Source: Tritrichomonas musculus (Eukaryota > Parabasalia > Tritrichomonadida > Tritrichomonadidae). From it: a stretch of DNA of 64,000 nucleotides. Location of the stretch: the NCBI GenBank assembly GCA_039105265.1, contig JAPFFF010000005.1, forward strand, positions 2,837,501 through 2,901,500, in the 5' to 3' direction. The notes beneath the pieces were generated by a model, which searched no databases, was not told the DNA's origin, and was given only the letters and a program-made list of their open reading frames with translations. The translations under genes and the position numbers were made by a program. Each line of letters starts with the position of its first letter. Position 1 is the first letter of the stretch. This document shows positions 21,801 to 30,623 of the stretch, one piece after another.

Positions 21801-22080
21801 TAACAATAGGTCTTCCAACATTTTTCTTTTTATGTATCTGTCGTAGTGCTTCCGTAAATGCGTACCTCTTATCTTCATCTTGATTGATGTCTGTAGCAAA
21901 ACCAATACCTTGTCCTGCAGGAATCATGAGCTTCCTCATTTCTTCTTTAAATTTGTCTTTCTTTTGGTATTGTTTAGCACGTCGATTATATTCACGACGA
22001 AACTGTGATTTTGTATCAGCATAGACATCTCCAATAGCATCTAAAAAATTATCTTCAATGTCCTTGTTCATGTTTAACAT
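18796..22080 (-). CDS. Protein-primed DNA polymerase B (pPolB), Polinton
   Basis: A 1094-residue family B polymerase of the protein-primed type, which replicates the element from its ends. Visible motifs are an exonuclease I motif (YYSDFETN, about 427), FHNLKYDACFF (exonuclease II-like), a GGRT-type motif before the polymerase core, motif A DFDAVSLYPS (about 715), motif B LLLNSIYGKS (about 857) and motif C YQDTDSMHV (about 952). The N-terminal region contains DNCFVYACIQSG (about 220) and LFKDHYML (about 305), which resemble the Cys and His blocks of an OTU-type cysteine protease; OTU fusions to PolB are known in adintoviruses, so this assignment is plausible but unproven. I chose the start MLNMNKD; MNKD at 22071 is an alternative. 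The 3' end overlaps the 246-residue gene. Confidence 0.95.
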   Translation of the reverse strand: MLNMNKDIEDNFLDAIGDVYADTKSQFRREYNRRAKQYQKKDKFKEEMRKLMIPAGQGIGFATDINQDEDKRYAFTEALRQIHKKKNVGRPIVKAIALDGTHKYFTLSDKHNIESTLGHITGELDLSEDQSDTNPYISNMFIPVRYEVQFIDMNKTNDGVHFRTKMQDMDTHEIYDDEVEIDEDYRNTPEGSFFPYINLSPIDLSTYQIFHEVRKENYRDNCFVYACIQSGVFTDDEIDDLRFFVQTRAIPNNKIEEVAKKFKCNFSIIRIVEQPDKYKYETRINTRKKKWSVDFKREVNLILFKDHYMLNRKIPCTLFYLQHYEELDRTFAYMPFDKRCMIARLEKNGKTVKDYKHEGIKPITFFQKMFELHLFEEIKACEMDIINTTEYEHVNDYVSLEYNAEQSTRLIENNKKKQNTWSRIYYSDFETNSTVSPHIPYLNCTIFRDGANIHKISIQGEDCGQKLLNYLWSGSLTYFHNLKYDACFFINTPGWDTQITERSGTVLQIIMTLFEEGTRKVKKRLTFRNSYSIIPQALSKFATMFNLNVHKEVMAYKLYTQENIQRRIVDATEFQQQYIDENADKLSKAQLDANCKQIIENAKIANCYNDGKIDIIKYAIFYCFKDCIVLMKGMEKFNEDLKAVFKETKTDMYGVHDFISISAIGYCFAKKYGCFDGCYELSGKCQDFIQRCVSGGRTMTAGNEKQYIEGKIQDFDAVSLYPSAMYVMDGIPLGRPKVISQGTTHEQLMQYDTFFIEVNIKKLECKSKEPYKFGQVFTRNEAGSKIFGNFLVDHYYIDKVGLMDLFEFYDVEYELIRGYYFDEGFNKKINEFIEKLFNLRASYKKQKNPLEQTIKLLLNSIYGKSILKATKTETKTVPKSQLYKYLWRNYNFIKEVVEDANIDKCYVKKLKPINDHFNLPQFGASVLSWSKHLMNRVMATAEQAGIPIFYQDTDSMHVLEKDVPRIADLFQFKYHQPLIGKNMCQFHNDFDEFEGSQGEIHSRKLIALGKKSYLDILVDEQGNEGYHIRLKGIPKQVILNKCKRMDISVEELFERMHEGESMTFDLLDGSNAFRKSKTFQQTNLPKFARTLRFT

Positions 22081-22153
22081 AAAATAAAAGTGAAACGATA
22101 AAAATAAAAACAAAGAAAAAGTAAAAAAAATTATTTTTTAGTTATGACCTATC

Positions 22154-23572
22154 TTATTGGGGGTAATCATCATCATCAACGACATTATCTTCGAGATATG
22201 GAAAATGATATTGGAACTCATGTCCTTTCGACTTCGAGTCAGAGTTCCGTTCAATTTCGTTCTTCTCCATTGATTCACCAAATTGCTTAATGGCATTCAG
22301 CACTTGCTTCGGTGATTGCTTCTTTCCTTTTCTCTCGAAGCTGCATGCTTTGTCCAACTTCTCTTTCTCTTCTGGTGATAAGTATGGTCGAAGATGATAA
22401 ATGCAATTGGACAACTTCCATCCATAGGACTTGAACACGTTTATCATCTCTGGTGCTTTTTTCTTGTCATATGATTCAATAGCGTCCATCATGTTTCGAA
22501 GATAATCAACTTCTACCATCATCAATCTCGATCTTGCCAACTTTTCAGCAAATGCATCATCTGTTGGAGGACCAGCTTGTTGAGCATTTTTCAGATCCGC
22601 CACGTCCTTCTTTAGATCGTGAATTTTGTTAATGTACTTCGCCACCTTTTTTGGAGCAAGTTCCAATTTCATCAGCTCGAGTGCGTATTCGTCGTTATTA
22701 TCAATGTCTTTCCTGAGTTCTTCAGCATTGTGATTGATGTCTTCAATGTGAAATTCTACACCAGTCATTTTCTCCTCCAACTTCGTTAATCGTTCTTTCA
22801 AGTTTTCATTTTCTTCTATTAATTGTTCCATTTCTTCTCGAAAGTCGAATGGACGAACATTATCCTCCTTATAATCACTATTGGATTTCATATCATGAAC
22901 ACTTTTCGGTGGCTTATATGGTTCTTTGCGAGCTGGTGATGGTTCTTGTTCATGATCAACTTCTTCTTCTCCTTCTATCTTTGTTTCTTCTTTTGGATTG
23001 GAACCGAGTTTTTGATTCTCGACAAATGCAGATGGTCTAGCGAGAACTCTTGGAGGTGGTGGTATTTGTTGATTAGAAGGAGGTGGAGGAGGTGGAGGAA
23101 CTTGTATTATATTATATGAGCGAGGTGGTGGAAAGACTTTATTGGAAATTGGAACATATGGAACATATGGATTCTTCCTTCTTGCATCGTCTTCTTGCTT
23201 CAATCTTGCTAATGCTTCTTCTTCTTGCTGCTTCTTCAATCTAGCTGCTTCTTCTTCTTGTTGCTTCTTCAATCGAGCTGCTTCTTCTTCTTCTTGCTTC
23301 TTCTTCAATCTAGCTGCTTCTTCTTCTTCTTGCTTCTTCTTCAATCTAGCTGCTTCTTCTTCTTGCTGCTTCTTCTTCAATCTAGCTGCTGCTTCTTCTT
23401 GCTGCTTCATGATGAACAGTCGCATGGATTCGAGTTGTTCTGGGGTCATGTTCTTGAGCCAAACTTCTGTGGGTGGAGCTGATGGCGGATCTGATGGTGG
23501 AGCTTGTTGACCCGATTGCTCGATCGAGTCAAATAGACTAACATCGCTGTCTGAGCTGTAGTTGTATGACAT
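22154..23572 (-). CDS. Repeat-rich coiled-coil protein, Polinton
   Basis: A 472-residue protein. After a Pro/Ser-rich N-terminus (residues 1-38) it has about seven tandem repeats of an 11-residue unit of the EEEAARLKKKQ type (about 58-130). A proline-rich segment with PPPPPPP follows (about 155-175), then an acidic linker and long coiled coils at about 245-345 and 360-445. It could be a scaffold, a terminal-protein partner or a DNA-organising protein. It lies directly upstream of pPolB in the same orientation (73 bp apart) and may be co-regulated with it. I do not recognise a family. Confidence 0.8.
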   Translation of the reverse strand: MSYNYSSDSDVSLFDSIEQSGQQAPPSDPPSAPPTEVWLKNMTPEQLESMRLFIMKQQEEAAARLKKKQQEEEAARLKKKQEEEEAARLKKKQEEEEAARLKKQQEEEAARLKKQQEEEALARLKQEDDARRKNPYVPYVPISNKVFPPPRSYNIIQVPPPPPPPSNQQIPPPPRVLARPSAFVENQKLGSNPKEETKIEGEEEVDHEQEPSPARKEPYKPPKSVHDMKSNSDYKEDNVRPFDFREEMEQLIEENENLKERLTKLEEKMTGVEFHIEDINHNAEELRKDIDNNDEYALELMKLELAPKKVAKYINKIHDLKKDVADLKNAQQAGPPTDDAFAEKLARSRLMMVEVDYLRNMMDAIESYDKKKAPEMINVFKSYGWKLSNCIYHLRPYLSPEEKEKLDKACSFERKGKKQSPKQVLNAIKQFGESMEKNEIERNSDSKSKGHEFQYHFPYLEDNVVDDDDYPQ

Positions 23573-23762
23573 ACAAGTATAAAAATGATCTATTTTCTAG
23601 TTGATATCACTAAATTTTAAATTTCGTAGAAAAACTCGAAGGTGGATATTTTTCTTTGAAAAAGTTACATTAACTATAAAAATTCAAAAATTGAATTAAA
23701 AAAAATAAAATATATTGAAATTTTAAAAAAATATATTTATTAATATCACTATTATTTTATTA

Positions 23763-24188
23763 ATGATGAATGAAGAAGAAGATAAAATAGAAGATATTTT
23801 ACAAAAACAAACACCTCCTAAAGATCATGATTCATTCGACTACAAAATTAATATAAACATGTCGAAAAAAATATCTCAACTAAAAGTTGAAGATGATACA
23901 TCAAATTTAAGAACGATGTGTGAAAATTATGCTCATGCTCTTGAAAATGATGCACATCGACTTCGAGCAAAACAAAAAAAGAGGTATGATGAATGGTTTG
24001 ACAACCTCGAGAAAGATTGTTATCCTGCAAGAGACATTGTTAACTTGTACAACATGTTCTTTGGTCATGAACTATCTATTACTCGACTTGGTTTCGGGCA
24101 TCTCGATGGAACAAAGAGACACTTTACACATAAGAAAGTGAAAAGAAACAAGAAGTTCATCACAATGTACTACAAGAAAAATGAATAA
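23763..24188 (+). CDS. Small charged protein, unknown, Polinton
   Basis: A 141-residue protein with an acidic N-terminus and a central helical, Arg/Lys-rich part (about 60-85). The C-terminal half contains aromatic residues and ends in a basic tail (KKVKRNKKF...YYKKNE). The basic C-terminus suggests nucleic-acid binding, which is inference. It lies on the plus strand, divergent from the repeat-rich coiled-coil gene, and ends just before the 19-bp tandem array. Confidence 0.65.
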   Translation: MMNEEEDKIEDILQKQTPPKDHDSFDYKININMSKKISQLKVEDDTSNLRTMCENYAHALENDAHRLRAKQKKRYDEWFDNLEKDCYPARDIVNLYNMFFGHELSITRLGFGHLDGTKRHFTHKKVKRNKKFITMYYKKNE

Positions 24189-24224
24189 CTAAAAAAAAAG
24201 TTTTTTTTTTAACTACATGTTTTT

Positions 24225-24452
24225 CCTCATAAGCTACCTTTTTCCTCATAAGCTACCTTTTTCCTCATAAGCTACCTTTTTCCTCATAAGCTACCTTTTT
24301 CCTCATAAGCTACCTTTTTCCTCATAAGCTACCTTTTTCCTCATAAGCTACCTTTTTCCTCATAAGCTACCTTTTTCCTCATAAGCTACCTTTTTCCTCA
24401 TAAGCTACCTTTTTCCTCATAAGCTACCTTTTTCCTCATAAGCTACCTTTTT
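24225..24452. repeat. Tandem array: 12 copies of a 19-bp unit
   Basis: Twelve head-to-tail copies of CCTCATAAGCTACCTTTTT with no visible variation. The array lies between two convergent genes and forms the last codons of the minus-strand 96-residue gene. Nineteen is not a multiple of three, so the array is not itself an open protein repeat. Perfect copies imply recent expansion or ongoing homogenisation. The unit contains the small palindrome AGCT. Confidence 0.95.
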
Positions 24453-24707
24453 GCTTTCATACGACATTATTTTTTCCTTCATACTTTGTATTTCTCTTTT
24501 CTTTCTTTCACGATATGCCTTTTGCTGTTGTTTACGTGCTTCATTTCGTTCTTCAACTGTTGCATACTTTTGCTTTCTACCACGTTTTTCTGTTGTTTCA
24601 GTTTTTGCAGTATCAATATTTTTGAGGTTGTTGTTACTCTTGGACTTCTTCAACTTCTTGATGATAGCTGTTTCCTTGAACTCACCCAAATCTAAATTTT
24701 GGCTCAT
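24417..24707 (-). CDS. Small basic helical (bZIP-like) protein, Polinton
   Basis: A 96-residue protein. It has an N-terminal acidic/lysine segment, then EKRGRKQKYATVEERNEARK followed by a long basic helix (QQQKAYRERKKREIQSMKEK). RGRK plus a basic helix that runs into a short heptad resembles AT-hook or bZIP-type DNA-binding proteins, and similar GRxxKY...E.R basic proteins occur in large DNA viruses and transposons. The last residues are encoded by the 19-bp tandem array. I use the start MSQNLD at 24707 because the longer frame would overlap the divergent gene at 24784. Confidence 0.65.
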   Translation of the reverse strand: MSQNLDLGEFKETAIIKKLKKSKSNNNLKNIDTAKTETTEKRGRKQKYATVEERNEARKQQQKAYRERKKREIQSMKEKIMSYESKKVAYEEKGSL

Positions 24708-24783
24708 GATTTCATTCGAGAAAAAAAATTGAATTATTTTTGAAAATTGAATATTCGCAAACAAAATCACTTCATTTTTTAAA

Positions 24784-25155
24784 ATGTCGCGTTCTGGAAA
24801 TGACTTCAAAGAATTCCAAAAACAGCAAAAGCTAGCTATCAAAAATGCTCATGTTGAAATAGCCAATGCTATTAAAGAGGTGATATTTCTGTTCAACCAA
24901 AAAATAATAAACTCGACATCATCTAATGTCTGCACCATCTATGACCCTTTGATACAAGCAAACATGAACAAGATTGCTGAAGCACTTACTCAAATGAATC
25001 TCACTACCTGCGAGGTTTTTCATAAAAAGATTCCTCAATCTCCAACACCAAAATCTATTGGCTTTCACGTGCCTATAGTGCCTGACTCGCAAGAGACACA
25101 AGAAGAAGATGATGAAGATGAACAAGAAGCTTCATCTCCAAAAGACAAGGAGTAA
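24784..25155 (+). CDS. Small helical protein with acidic tail, Polinton
   Basis: A 123-residue protein. The first 80 residues are helical and amphipathic, and a Pro-containing segment leads to a strongly acidic tail (EEDDEDEQEASSPKDKE). No family is recognised. It is divergent from the bZIP-like gene (76 bp between starts) and ends 40 bp before the nested palindromic element. Confidence 0.6.
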   Translation: MSRSGNDFKEFQKQQKLAIKNAHVEIANAIKEVIFLFNQKIINSTSSNVCTIYDPLIQANMNKIAEALTQMNLTTCEVFHKKIPQSPTPKSIGFHVPIVPDSQETQEEDDEDEQEASSPKDKE

Positions 25156-25195
25156 GAGTAAAAAATAATTACTTCTAATTTTAAGTTTTTTTTAT

Positions 25196-26833
25196 ATAAC
25201 GTATTTCATGAAACTCGTAAAAAAAGTACGTTTTTTATGAAACTCGTAAAAAATAAACGTACAAATTTTCAATATAAATTTTTATTATTTATTATTTCCC
25301 CAAATTACCTCTTTTATTTATTACTTTAATAATTATATTTGATAAATACATTTATATAAGAAATATAATAACTAATTATTGCAGTTGGTACCACGCTTGA
25401 CGTGTAAAAATTTATGATTTTTTTTTCTTATTTTTTAATCAGAATTTTAACAAAATTTCTTATAGTTTCAATGTTTAAATTCGAAATAGTGAAAAATAAA
25501 TATATTGAGCTTAATCGTTATTTACACGATGATTGAATAAGTATTTCAAGCCCAATTATGAAAAAAATGAAAAATAAATATTATGATTCGCTTAGTATGA
25601 ATTTTTTTGTTCAAACGATTTTCAAAGCATTTTAATATTTAAATCAAGGTATAAACAATAATTTTGACGACCTTTTTTAACTAATATATGAGGTACTGAG
25701 ATGATACTTCATCATTATTTACTCAAAGCACATTTTGGTTCTTCTCTGTTTCACAGGATATTACTAAGAAAATATATATAAACATTGTATATAACATTCA
25801 AATTCAATATATTCCTGAGCGTAATTAATGTGGTTTTTTGAATTTATTGATCATCAATATATTAGCACATAAAAGCATAAATTATTATGAATAAATTGCA
25901 TTTGTAAACATTACACTTATTAATATTTGTCATTATAGCAAAAAAACACATGATAAAAAAAAGGATAGGTGCTTTTCAGCAAAAATAAAAAATTGAATGA
26001 ACATTCAAAAAGTTGATTAATAAAACTCATGTAGAACAAAAACGAATAGATATAATATTATACTCATAATGTTTTATTATTTCTAAAACTCGACCAAATT
26101 GTTTCAATGTATAATTATTTAAAATATTATATTATTTTATAGAAAAATCTATAAAATATTTCTAAGCCAAAGTTTCTGTCATTTTTTTTCAATTCTACGA
26201 CAAAATTAGAAAGTGTAAAATAAAGAATTACAATTAAATATTGATATTTTATTATTATAATCCATCATAATATTGAAAAACCTAGTAGAACTAAAATGCG
26301 CTTTGAGTAAATAATGATGAAATATCATCTCAGTACCTCATATATTAGTTAAAAAAGGTCGTCAAAATTATTGTTTATACCTTGATTTAAATATTAAAAT
26401 GCTTTGAAAATCGTTTGAACAAAAAAATTCATACTAAGCGAATCATAATATTTATTTTTCATTTTTTTCATAATTGGGCTTGAAATACTTATTCAATCAT
26501 CGTGTAAATAACGATTAAGCTCAATATATTTATTTTTCACTATTTCGAATTTAAACATTGAAACTATAAGAAATTTTGTTAAAATTCTGATTAAAAAATA
26601 AGAAAAAAAAATCATAAATTTTTACACGTCAAGCGTGGTACCAACTGCAATAATTAGTTATTATATTTCTTATATAAATGTATTTATCAAATATAATTAT
26701 TAAAGTAATAAATAAAAGAGGTAATTTGGGGAAATAATAAATAATAAAAATTTATATTGAAAATTTGTACGTTTATTTTTTACGAGTTTCATAAAAAACG
26801 TACTTTTTTTACGAGTTTCATGAAATACGTTAT
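25196..26833. mobile_element. Palindromic (foldback) element nested in the Polinton
   Basis: About 540 bp starting ATAACGTATTTCATGAAACT recur in reverse complement, ending at 26833. The arms look identical for roughly 500 bp and then drift near the inner edges (about 25740 and 26290). The arms enclose about 540 bp of AT-rich DNA with no ORF. A direct sub-repeat containing ATGAAACTCGTAAAAAA occurs twice at each end. I find no convincing target duplication beyond a possible TA or AT dinucleotide. The likeliest reading is a non-autonomous DNA transposon with long terminal inverted repeats inserted between two convergent Polinton genes. An element-intrinsic structure such as an origin or a 3'-end insulator is the alternative. 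Confidence 0.8.
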
Positions 26834-26841
26834 GTCTTTTT

Positions 26842-27366
26842 TTATACTATGCAATATTTTAAGCATACATGATAATTATTAACAAGCTCATTATATTCTT
26901 TATTATATACTTGTTTCAAGTCAATGACTACCTCTCCATTATCTTTAATAATCTTAATAGCATCTATTTTTCTTATTGGATTGCTCTTAGCTGCACAACA
27001 TCCAACATCTTCATTAAGTTGTACTTCAACCTCACTAACATGTAGTATTGCTTTGATGATGTTGCTAAGAGATTCAATAGGTACTATGATGCATTTCTTC
27101 GATATAATGTTAGCTAGTAGTGCTTTGTCTTGATTAAGTAGTATTTGTGCATATGCTTCAAGTATAACATTACGTACATCTGGTTCAACTTCAACAGGTT
27201 CAGTTTGCACTCCAATGTCTCTTGTAATAACAATGTCTTCCTTGCCATCATCTCTCTTATTAATAATAATGTTGTTGTTGATGTTTGATGTAGATGATGC
27301 AGCTGCTGATGGTTCTAAAGATACATTTGCTTGAACTCCATTGGTTGTACCCCTCTTCTTAATCAT
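26842..27366 (-). CDS. Small protein with LC8-type motif, Polinton
   Basis: A 174-residue protein with a low-complexity N-terminus (Ser/Ala/Asn-rich), then RDIGVQTEPVEVEP (about residues 48-61), then a helical and beta C-terminal part. GVQTE flanked by acidic residues matches the pattern of ligands of the dynein light chain LC8 (DYNLL); the same pattern occurs in two other Polinton proteins. I recognise no domain otherwise. The stop codon lies 9 bp from the end of the nested palindrome. It is the last gene of the minus-strand morphogenesis block. Confidence 0.65.
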   Translation of the reverse strand: MIKKRGTTNGVQANVSLEPSAAASSTSNINNNIIINKRDDGKEDIVITRDIGVQTEPVEVEPDVRNVILEAYAQILLNQDKALLANIISKKCIIVPIESLSNIIKAILHVSEVEVQLNEDVGCCAAKSNPIRKIDAIKIIKDNGEVVIDLKQVYNKEYNELVNNYHVCLKYCIV

Positions 27367-27387
27367 TTAGGTTGGGAAAAAATAGGC

Positions 27388-27834
27388 TTAAAGTACTAAG
27401 TCTAGCTGTTCTCCAATAAACATGTCAAATGACTCAATTTGATATTTCTGCTTGAGAGCATCGATTTTTGGTTTATGACTTGTAGGAGCAGCTGCAATGG
27501 AGTAGTTGTAGTATTTGATTCCTTGATACTCTTGAGTGGTAGTGTTTCCATTTATGTAGAACTCTTCGAAATCTTCAGTTATTTTTCTCCTTGAGTTAGG
27601 CTTAATAAATATTGAGTCAAGATCAAGTTCTTTGAGCTTATCTGGATAAAATCTGTGGCACTTGTCTTTTACCTTGATTGAGACATAGAGTACTTTGCCT
27701 AAATAACTCCATTCTCCTGTTTTCATTGGGTACTTGTCACAAAGTATCGAGAAATTACATTGTTTAGTATTTGGAGCACATTTTGCGCGAAGTTCATTGA
27801 CATAGTCATAGACGTTTCTTGTTGTCATTTTCAT
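27388..27834 (-). CDS. Small protein, unknown, Polinton
   Basis: A 148-residue mixed alpha/beta protein with three cysteines in the first 60 residues (AKCAP, KQCNF, ILCDK). No family recognised. It is packed between neighbours with spacers of about 20 bp in the minus-strand block. Two in-frame ATGs (residues 1 and 3) are both possible starts. Confidence 0.65.
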   Translation of the reverse strand: MKMTTRNVYDYVNELRAKCAPNTKQCNFSILCDKYPMKTGEWSYLGKVLYVSIKVKDKCHRFYPDKLKELDLDSIFIKPNSRRKITEDFEEFYINGNTTTQEYQGIKYYNYSIAAAPTSHKPKIDALKQKYQIESFDMFIGEQLDLVL

Positions 27835-27858
27835 CTGGATAAAAAATTCAATAAAAAA

Positions 27859-28293
27859 TTAATATATGTTATTTTGGGTAAAGATATGTTGGGTAGGTCC
27901 ATATCGAATATCTTGTTTATTATATTCTCTTGCTCTACCTTGCATTGGTGGTTTCTCAGGCTTCTTAAGATATTTTGGTAAGAGAGGTACTGGTCTATCT
28001 TTTTCACCTATATGTCGATAAAAACCACCATCTGTAATACTAACAGGAGGTTCACGAACAGGTTTGGTTATATGTTCTCGAGTATCTGGAAATCTAACAG
28101 GGTCCTCATGTTCAATAATCTGGGTAGGTGGTCGATTAATATATGGGTTGAAGGTTACAGAATAAGTATTAGTATTACTGAACACACCAAAATGTTGAAA
28201 CTCTAAGTCCTTATTTTTCATGGTAGCTTCATTATACATCATACCTTCTCTTCCAACAATCTCAGCATGTGGGCTTCTATAATCATTCGACAT
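27859..28293 (-). CDS. Small proline-containing protein, unknown, Polinton
   Basis: A 144-residue protein rich in Pro, Arg and His and poor in hydrophobic clusters, so probably extended or disordered on its own (for example INRPPTQII, HEDPVRFPD, KKPEKPPMQG). It lies immediately downstream of the major capsid gene in the same orientation (31 bp), which suggests a capsid-associated or cement protein. This is inference from position only. Confidence 0.65.
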   Translation of the reverse strand: MSNDYRSPHAEIVGREGMMYNEATMKNKDLEFQHFGVFSNTNTYSVTFNPYINRPPTQIIEHEDPVRFPDTREHITKPVREPPVSITDGGFYRHIGEKDRPVPLLPKYLKKPEKPPMQGRAREYNKQDIRYGPTQHIFTQNNIY

Positions 28294-28324
28294 TTACAAA
28301 AAAATAAAATATCCTTCTTTATGT

Positions 28325-30007
28325 TTATTCAGGGGTTGTTAAATCATAAGGACCAATACGTACTGATGGTGGCATACCATTAGGTCTAATTAAGATACTA
28401 ATTGATATATCTGTTAATAAGCATAATAATGGAGGTGTATCTACTTCCTGTCTAAATGGATTATCTGCCTTTTGACTACATATCAATTCGAAGTTAATAG
28501 GTGCAAGACTTGAAAGACCTTGTTGATATGTTCCATCTGTTTCAGTAGGAAGACCTATGAAGAATGAGGACCTATCATTTGGATAATAGCCTGTTGTGTT
28601 TTCATTATATTGATACTCATTCGCTAAACTTGCAATAACCTCTTTATTAAATCCATTTTGCTCTCCATTCATGTTCATTGCATTCTGGCAATATTCGAGG
28701 AACTCTGGATACTTACCATTCGTACCAAATGCTTTAGCAGGAATATTATTGTAATTACCACAATTCATATGAAATGCTTCAAACATAGGATTCTTGAAGT
28801 ATGTCTTATGCGTATGCTTGAGTGGGAATAAGCAAAACATACTATCTACAAAATTAGGTGTAATAGTAATAGTTGCTTTATCTTGTTCATTATTAAGAGG
28901 TCTTGTACAAGTGTAAAATGACATTATCTGTGTTGGGAATGTAAGTGGATGTTGTGGGTTAGCATATCTTTGAACAAGTGCTGTATATACAGATTCATGA
29001 ATACCAAAACAAGGTATAATACTCGCACATTCTTCAATGGAATAATCAACAACACTCCAAGTTCTCCAATCACTGTAAATAGTTCGGTCAACTCTTGCCT
29101 TAGTATTGTTAGCTCCTGCGACTTCATATGCTCCTCCATGATTTTCACCAACAGGTGGAAGATTCTTGGGGTCATTAATCTTATCCATTGCTATTTTTTC
29201 GGTACTTGTCCACATCCATATTGGTTCTCCAATAGGTCGAAATTCATTGGTAATTTCATCAACATTGAAGTCTTTCATTATATGTGGATTAGCAACCAAG
29301 CTCTTTTCAAAACCAACTGGACAATATACCATACCAGCTGTTGAAAAGTAAAGACGTAATTCGATTTTACCTGCAAATGCTGGTAAGTATTTGATATTAG
29401 ATAAAGGTAGGAATCGTCGCAAATCAATCTTTAATCTAATTGTTTCAGTGACAGAAGTCACATCTTTGTTAAGATTTGCAACAAAACCACATCTCCTTCC
29501 ATGAGTATCATTCCAAATATCCTTATGTCTTGCTTTACTATATATATCAGCTCTTTTAGTAACTTCATTTGCACAACATGCAGTTAAAAAGGATTCTTCA
29601 CATCCAAAGTTCTGGGTATAAAGCGTCATACCATTAGCTACAATTTCATACTTCTCAACAGCATCTCGAGCATCCTTAAAACCAAACCATACCTTACCAA
29701 AATTATAACCACTGACATTTTCTAAATCACTTAGAATTGGCTTGTCTATTTTTATCATCACTTTCATATCTGCTCGAATAAATCCATTATATATATCAGC
29801 AGTATTATGAGTATTAGGAGATATAATACATGTTGTATATGAACCACTCTTAATTGGTGGTGATGGTGAATATGAAGTTTGTGGATTTAATGAGTATGCC
29901 TTATTTGTATCACTAAGTGCTATGCAATTATCGACAACATCAAAATAGGATGCAATTTGGGTACAAACCTCAGCTGAGGTTTTCATATAGGATTCCTTGT
30001 TAAGCAT
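28325..30007 (-). CDS. Major capsid protein, double jelly-roll type, Polinton
   Basis: A 560-residue, beta-rich protein with the features of Polinton major capsid proteins: length near the family's usual size, an N-terminal helix, then beta strands and the pattern LKIDLRRFLPLSNIKYLPAF followed by GKIELRLYFS, typical of the first jelly roll. A second half (about 300-560) forms the second jelly roll. It would build the hexagonal capsomers. The neighbours (a charged protein, a glycine-rich protein, ATPase, integrase, penton-like protein and protease) are those expected of a capsid morphogenesis block. The stop codon is followed at once by AA (TAAA), the polyadenylation signal known from trichomonads. 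Confidence 0.88.
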   Translation of the reverse strand: MLNKESYMKTSAEVCTQIASYFDVVDNCIALSDTNKAYSLNPQTSYSPSPPIKSGSYTTCIISPNTHNTADIYNGFIRADMKVMIKIDKPILSDLENVSGYNFGKVWFGFKDARDAVEKYEIVANGMTLYTQNFGCEESFLTACCANEVTKRADIYSKARHKDIWNDTHGRRCGFVANLNKDVTSVTETIRLKIDLRRFLPLSNIKYLPAFAGKIELRLYFSTAGMVYCPVGFEKSLVANPHIMKDFNVDEITNEFRPIGEPIWMWTSTEKIAMDKINDPKNLPPVGENHGGAYEVAGANNTKARVDRTIYSDWRTWSVVDYSIEECASIIPCFGIHESVYTALVQRYANPQHPLTFPTQIMSFYTCTRPLNNEQDKATITITPNFVDSMFCLFPLKHTHKTYFKNPMFEAFHMNCGNYNNIPAKAFGTNGKYPEFLEYCQNAMNMNGEQNGFNKEVIASLANEYQYNENTTGYYPNDRSSFFIGLPTETDGTYQQGLSSLAPINFELICSQKADNPFRQEVDTPPLLCLLTDISISILIRPNGMPPSVRIGPYDLTTPE

Positions 30008-30024
30008 TTTAGATAGAAAAAAAT

Positions 30025-30576
30025 TTACATCATATCTTCAAAGATGCGATTTCTCCTACCAATAGGTCTCATAGGTATATATTGAGGTTGTTGTTCTTCT
30101 TCATATTGTTGTGGCGGTTCTTCAGGAACATACTGTTGTCTTGGTTTACTCATCCTTTTATCAACAACCTCCTTTATCATACGTCTCTGTTCTTTCTTCT
30201 CTCGACTTATCTTCATTTCTTCACCTAGTGATTTTAGCTGTTTTAGTATTTCCTCATTCACAGTAGGGTCATAAACTTGGCTTTGTTGAGTTTTTCGAGG
30301 TTTTGTAGGTTTTCGTGCAGCTTTCGAACTTATTGGCTTTCTTGGCTTTTCTTCAAGTTCCTCATGTTCTTCACTGTCTGAGTTTTCTTGAGTTTCTTCG
30401 TTATTTTCACTTTCTGAGTTTTCTTGATATTCTCGAGTTATTGGAGTTTTTCGCTGTTTTACAATATACTTGTCTTTGGTTTTTGTAGGTAAAACTTCCC
30501 AATCTGGGTCATCCCTTCCATTCAACCATTTATGAATAACTGCAAGTCTCTTAGAACCTGTTAGATGTTTTGACAT
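30025..30576 (-). CDS. Charged protein, Polinton
   Basis: A 183-residue protein. A folded-looking N-terminus (about 1-45, HLTGSKRLAVIHKWLNG) is followed by an acidic EENSESE-type stretch, a basic Lys/Arg/Pro stretch (KPRKPISSKAARKPTKPRK) and a Gln/Pro-rich tail. Alternating acidic and basic low-complexity regions suit a core or DNA-condensing protein of the particle; this is inference. It ends 17 bp before the capsid gene start. Confidence 0.65.
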   Translation of the reverse strand: MSKHLTGSKRLAVIHKWLNGRDDPDWEVLPTKTKDKYIVKQRKTPITREYQENSESENNEETQENSDSEEHEELEEKPRKPISSKAARKPTKPRKTQQSQVYDPTVNEEILKQLKSLGEEMKISREKKEQRRMIKEVVDKRMSKPRQQYVPEEPPQQYEEEQQPQYIPMRPIGRRNRIFEDMM

Positions 30577-30623
30577 TTAAAATAAACAAAAAAGTCCAAA
30601 AATTTAGTTTTTTTGAGTTTTCA

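Noticed and set aside
23142-23510. Plus-strand ORFs rich in Ser/Cys/Phe or Leu
   Set aside because: They are antisense shadows of the EEEAARLKKKQ repeats in the minus-strand coiled-coil gene.
24225-24452. Regular array resembling a CRISPR
   Set aside because: Units are directly joined with no spacers and the host is a eukaryote; it is a simple tandem repeat.
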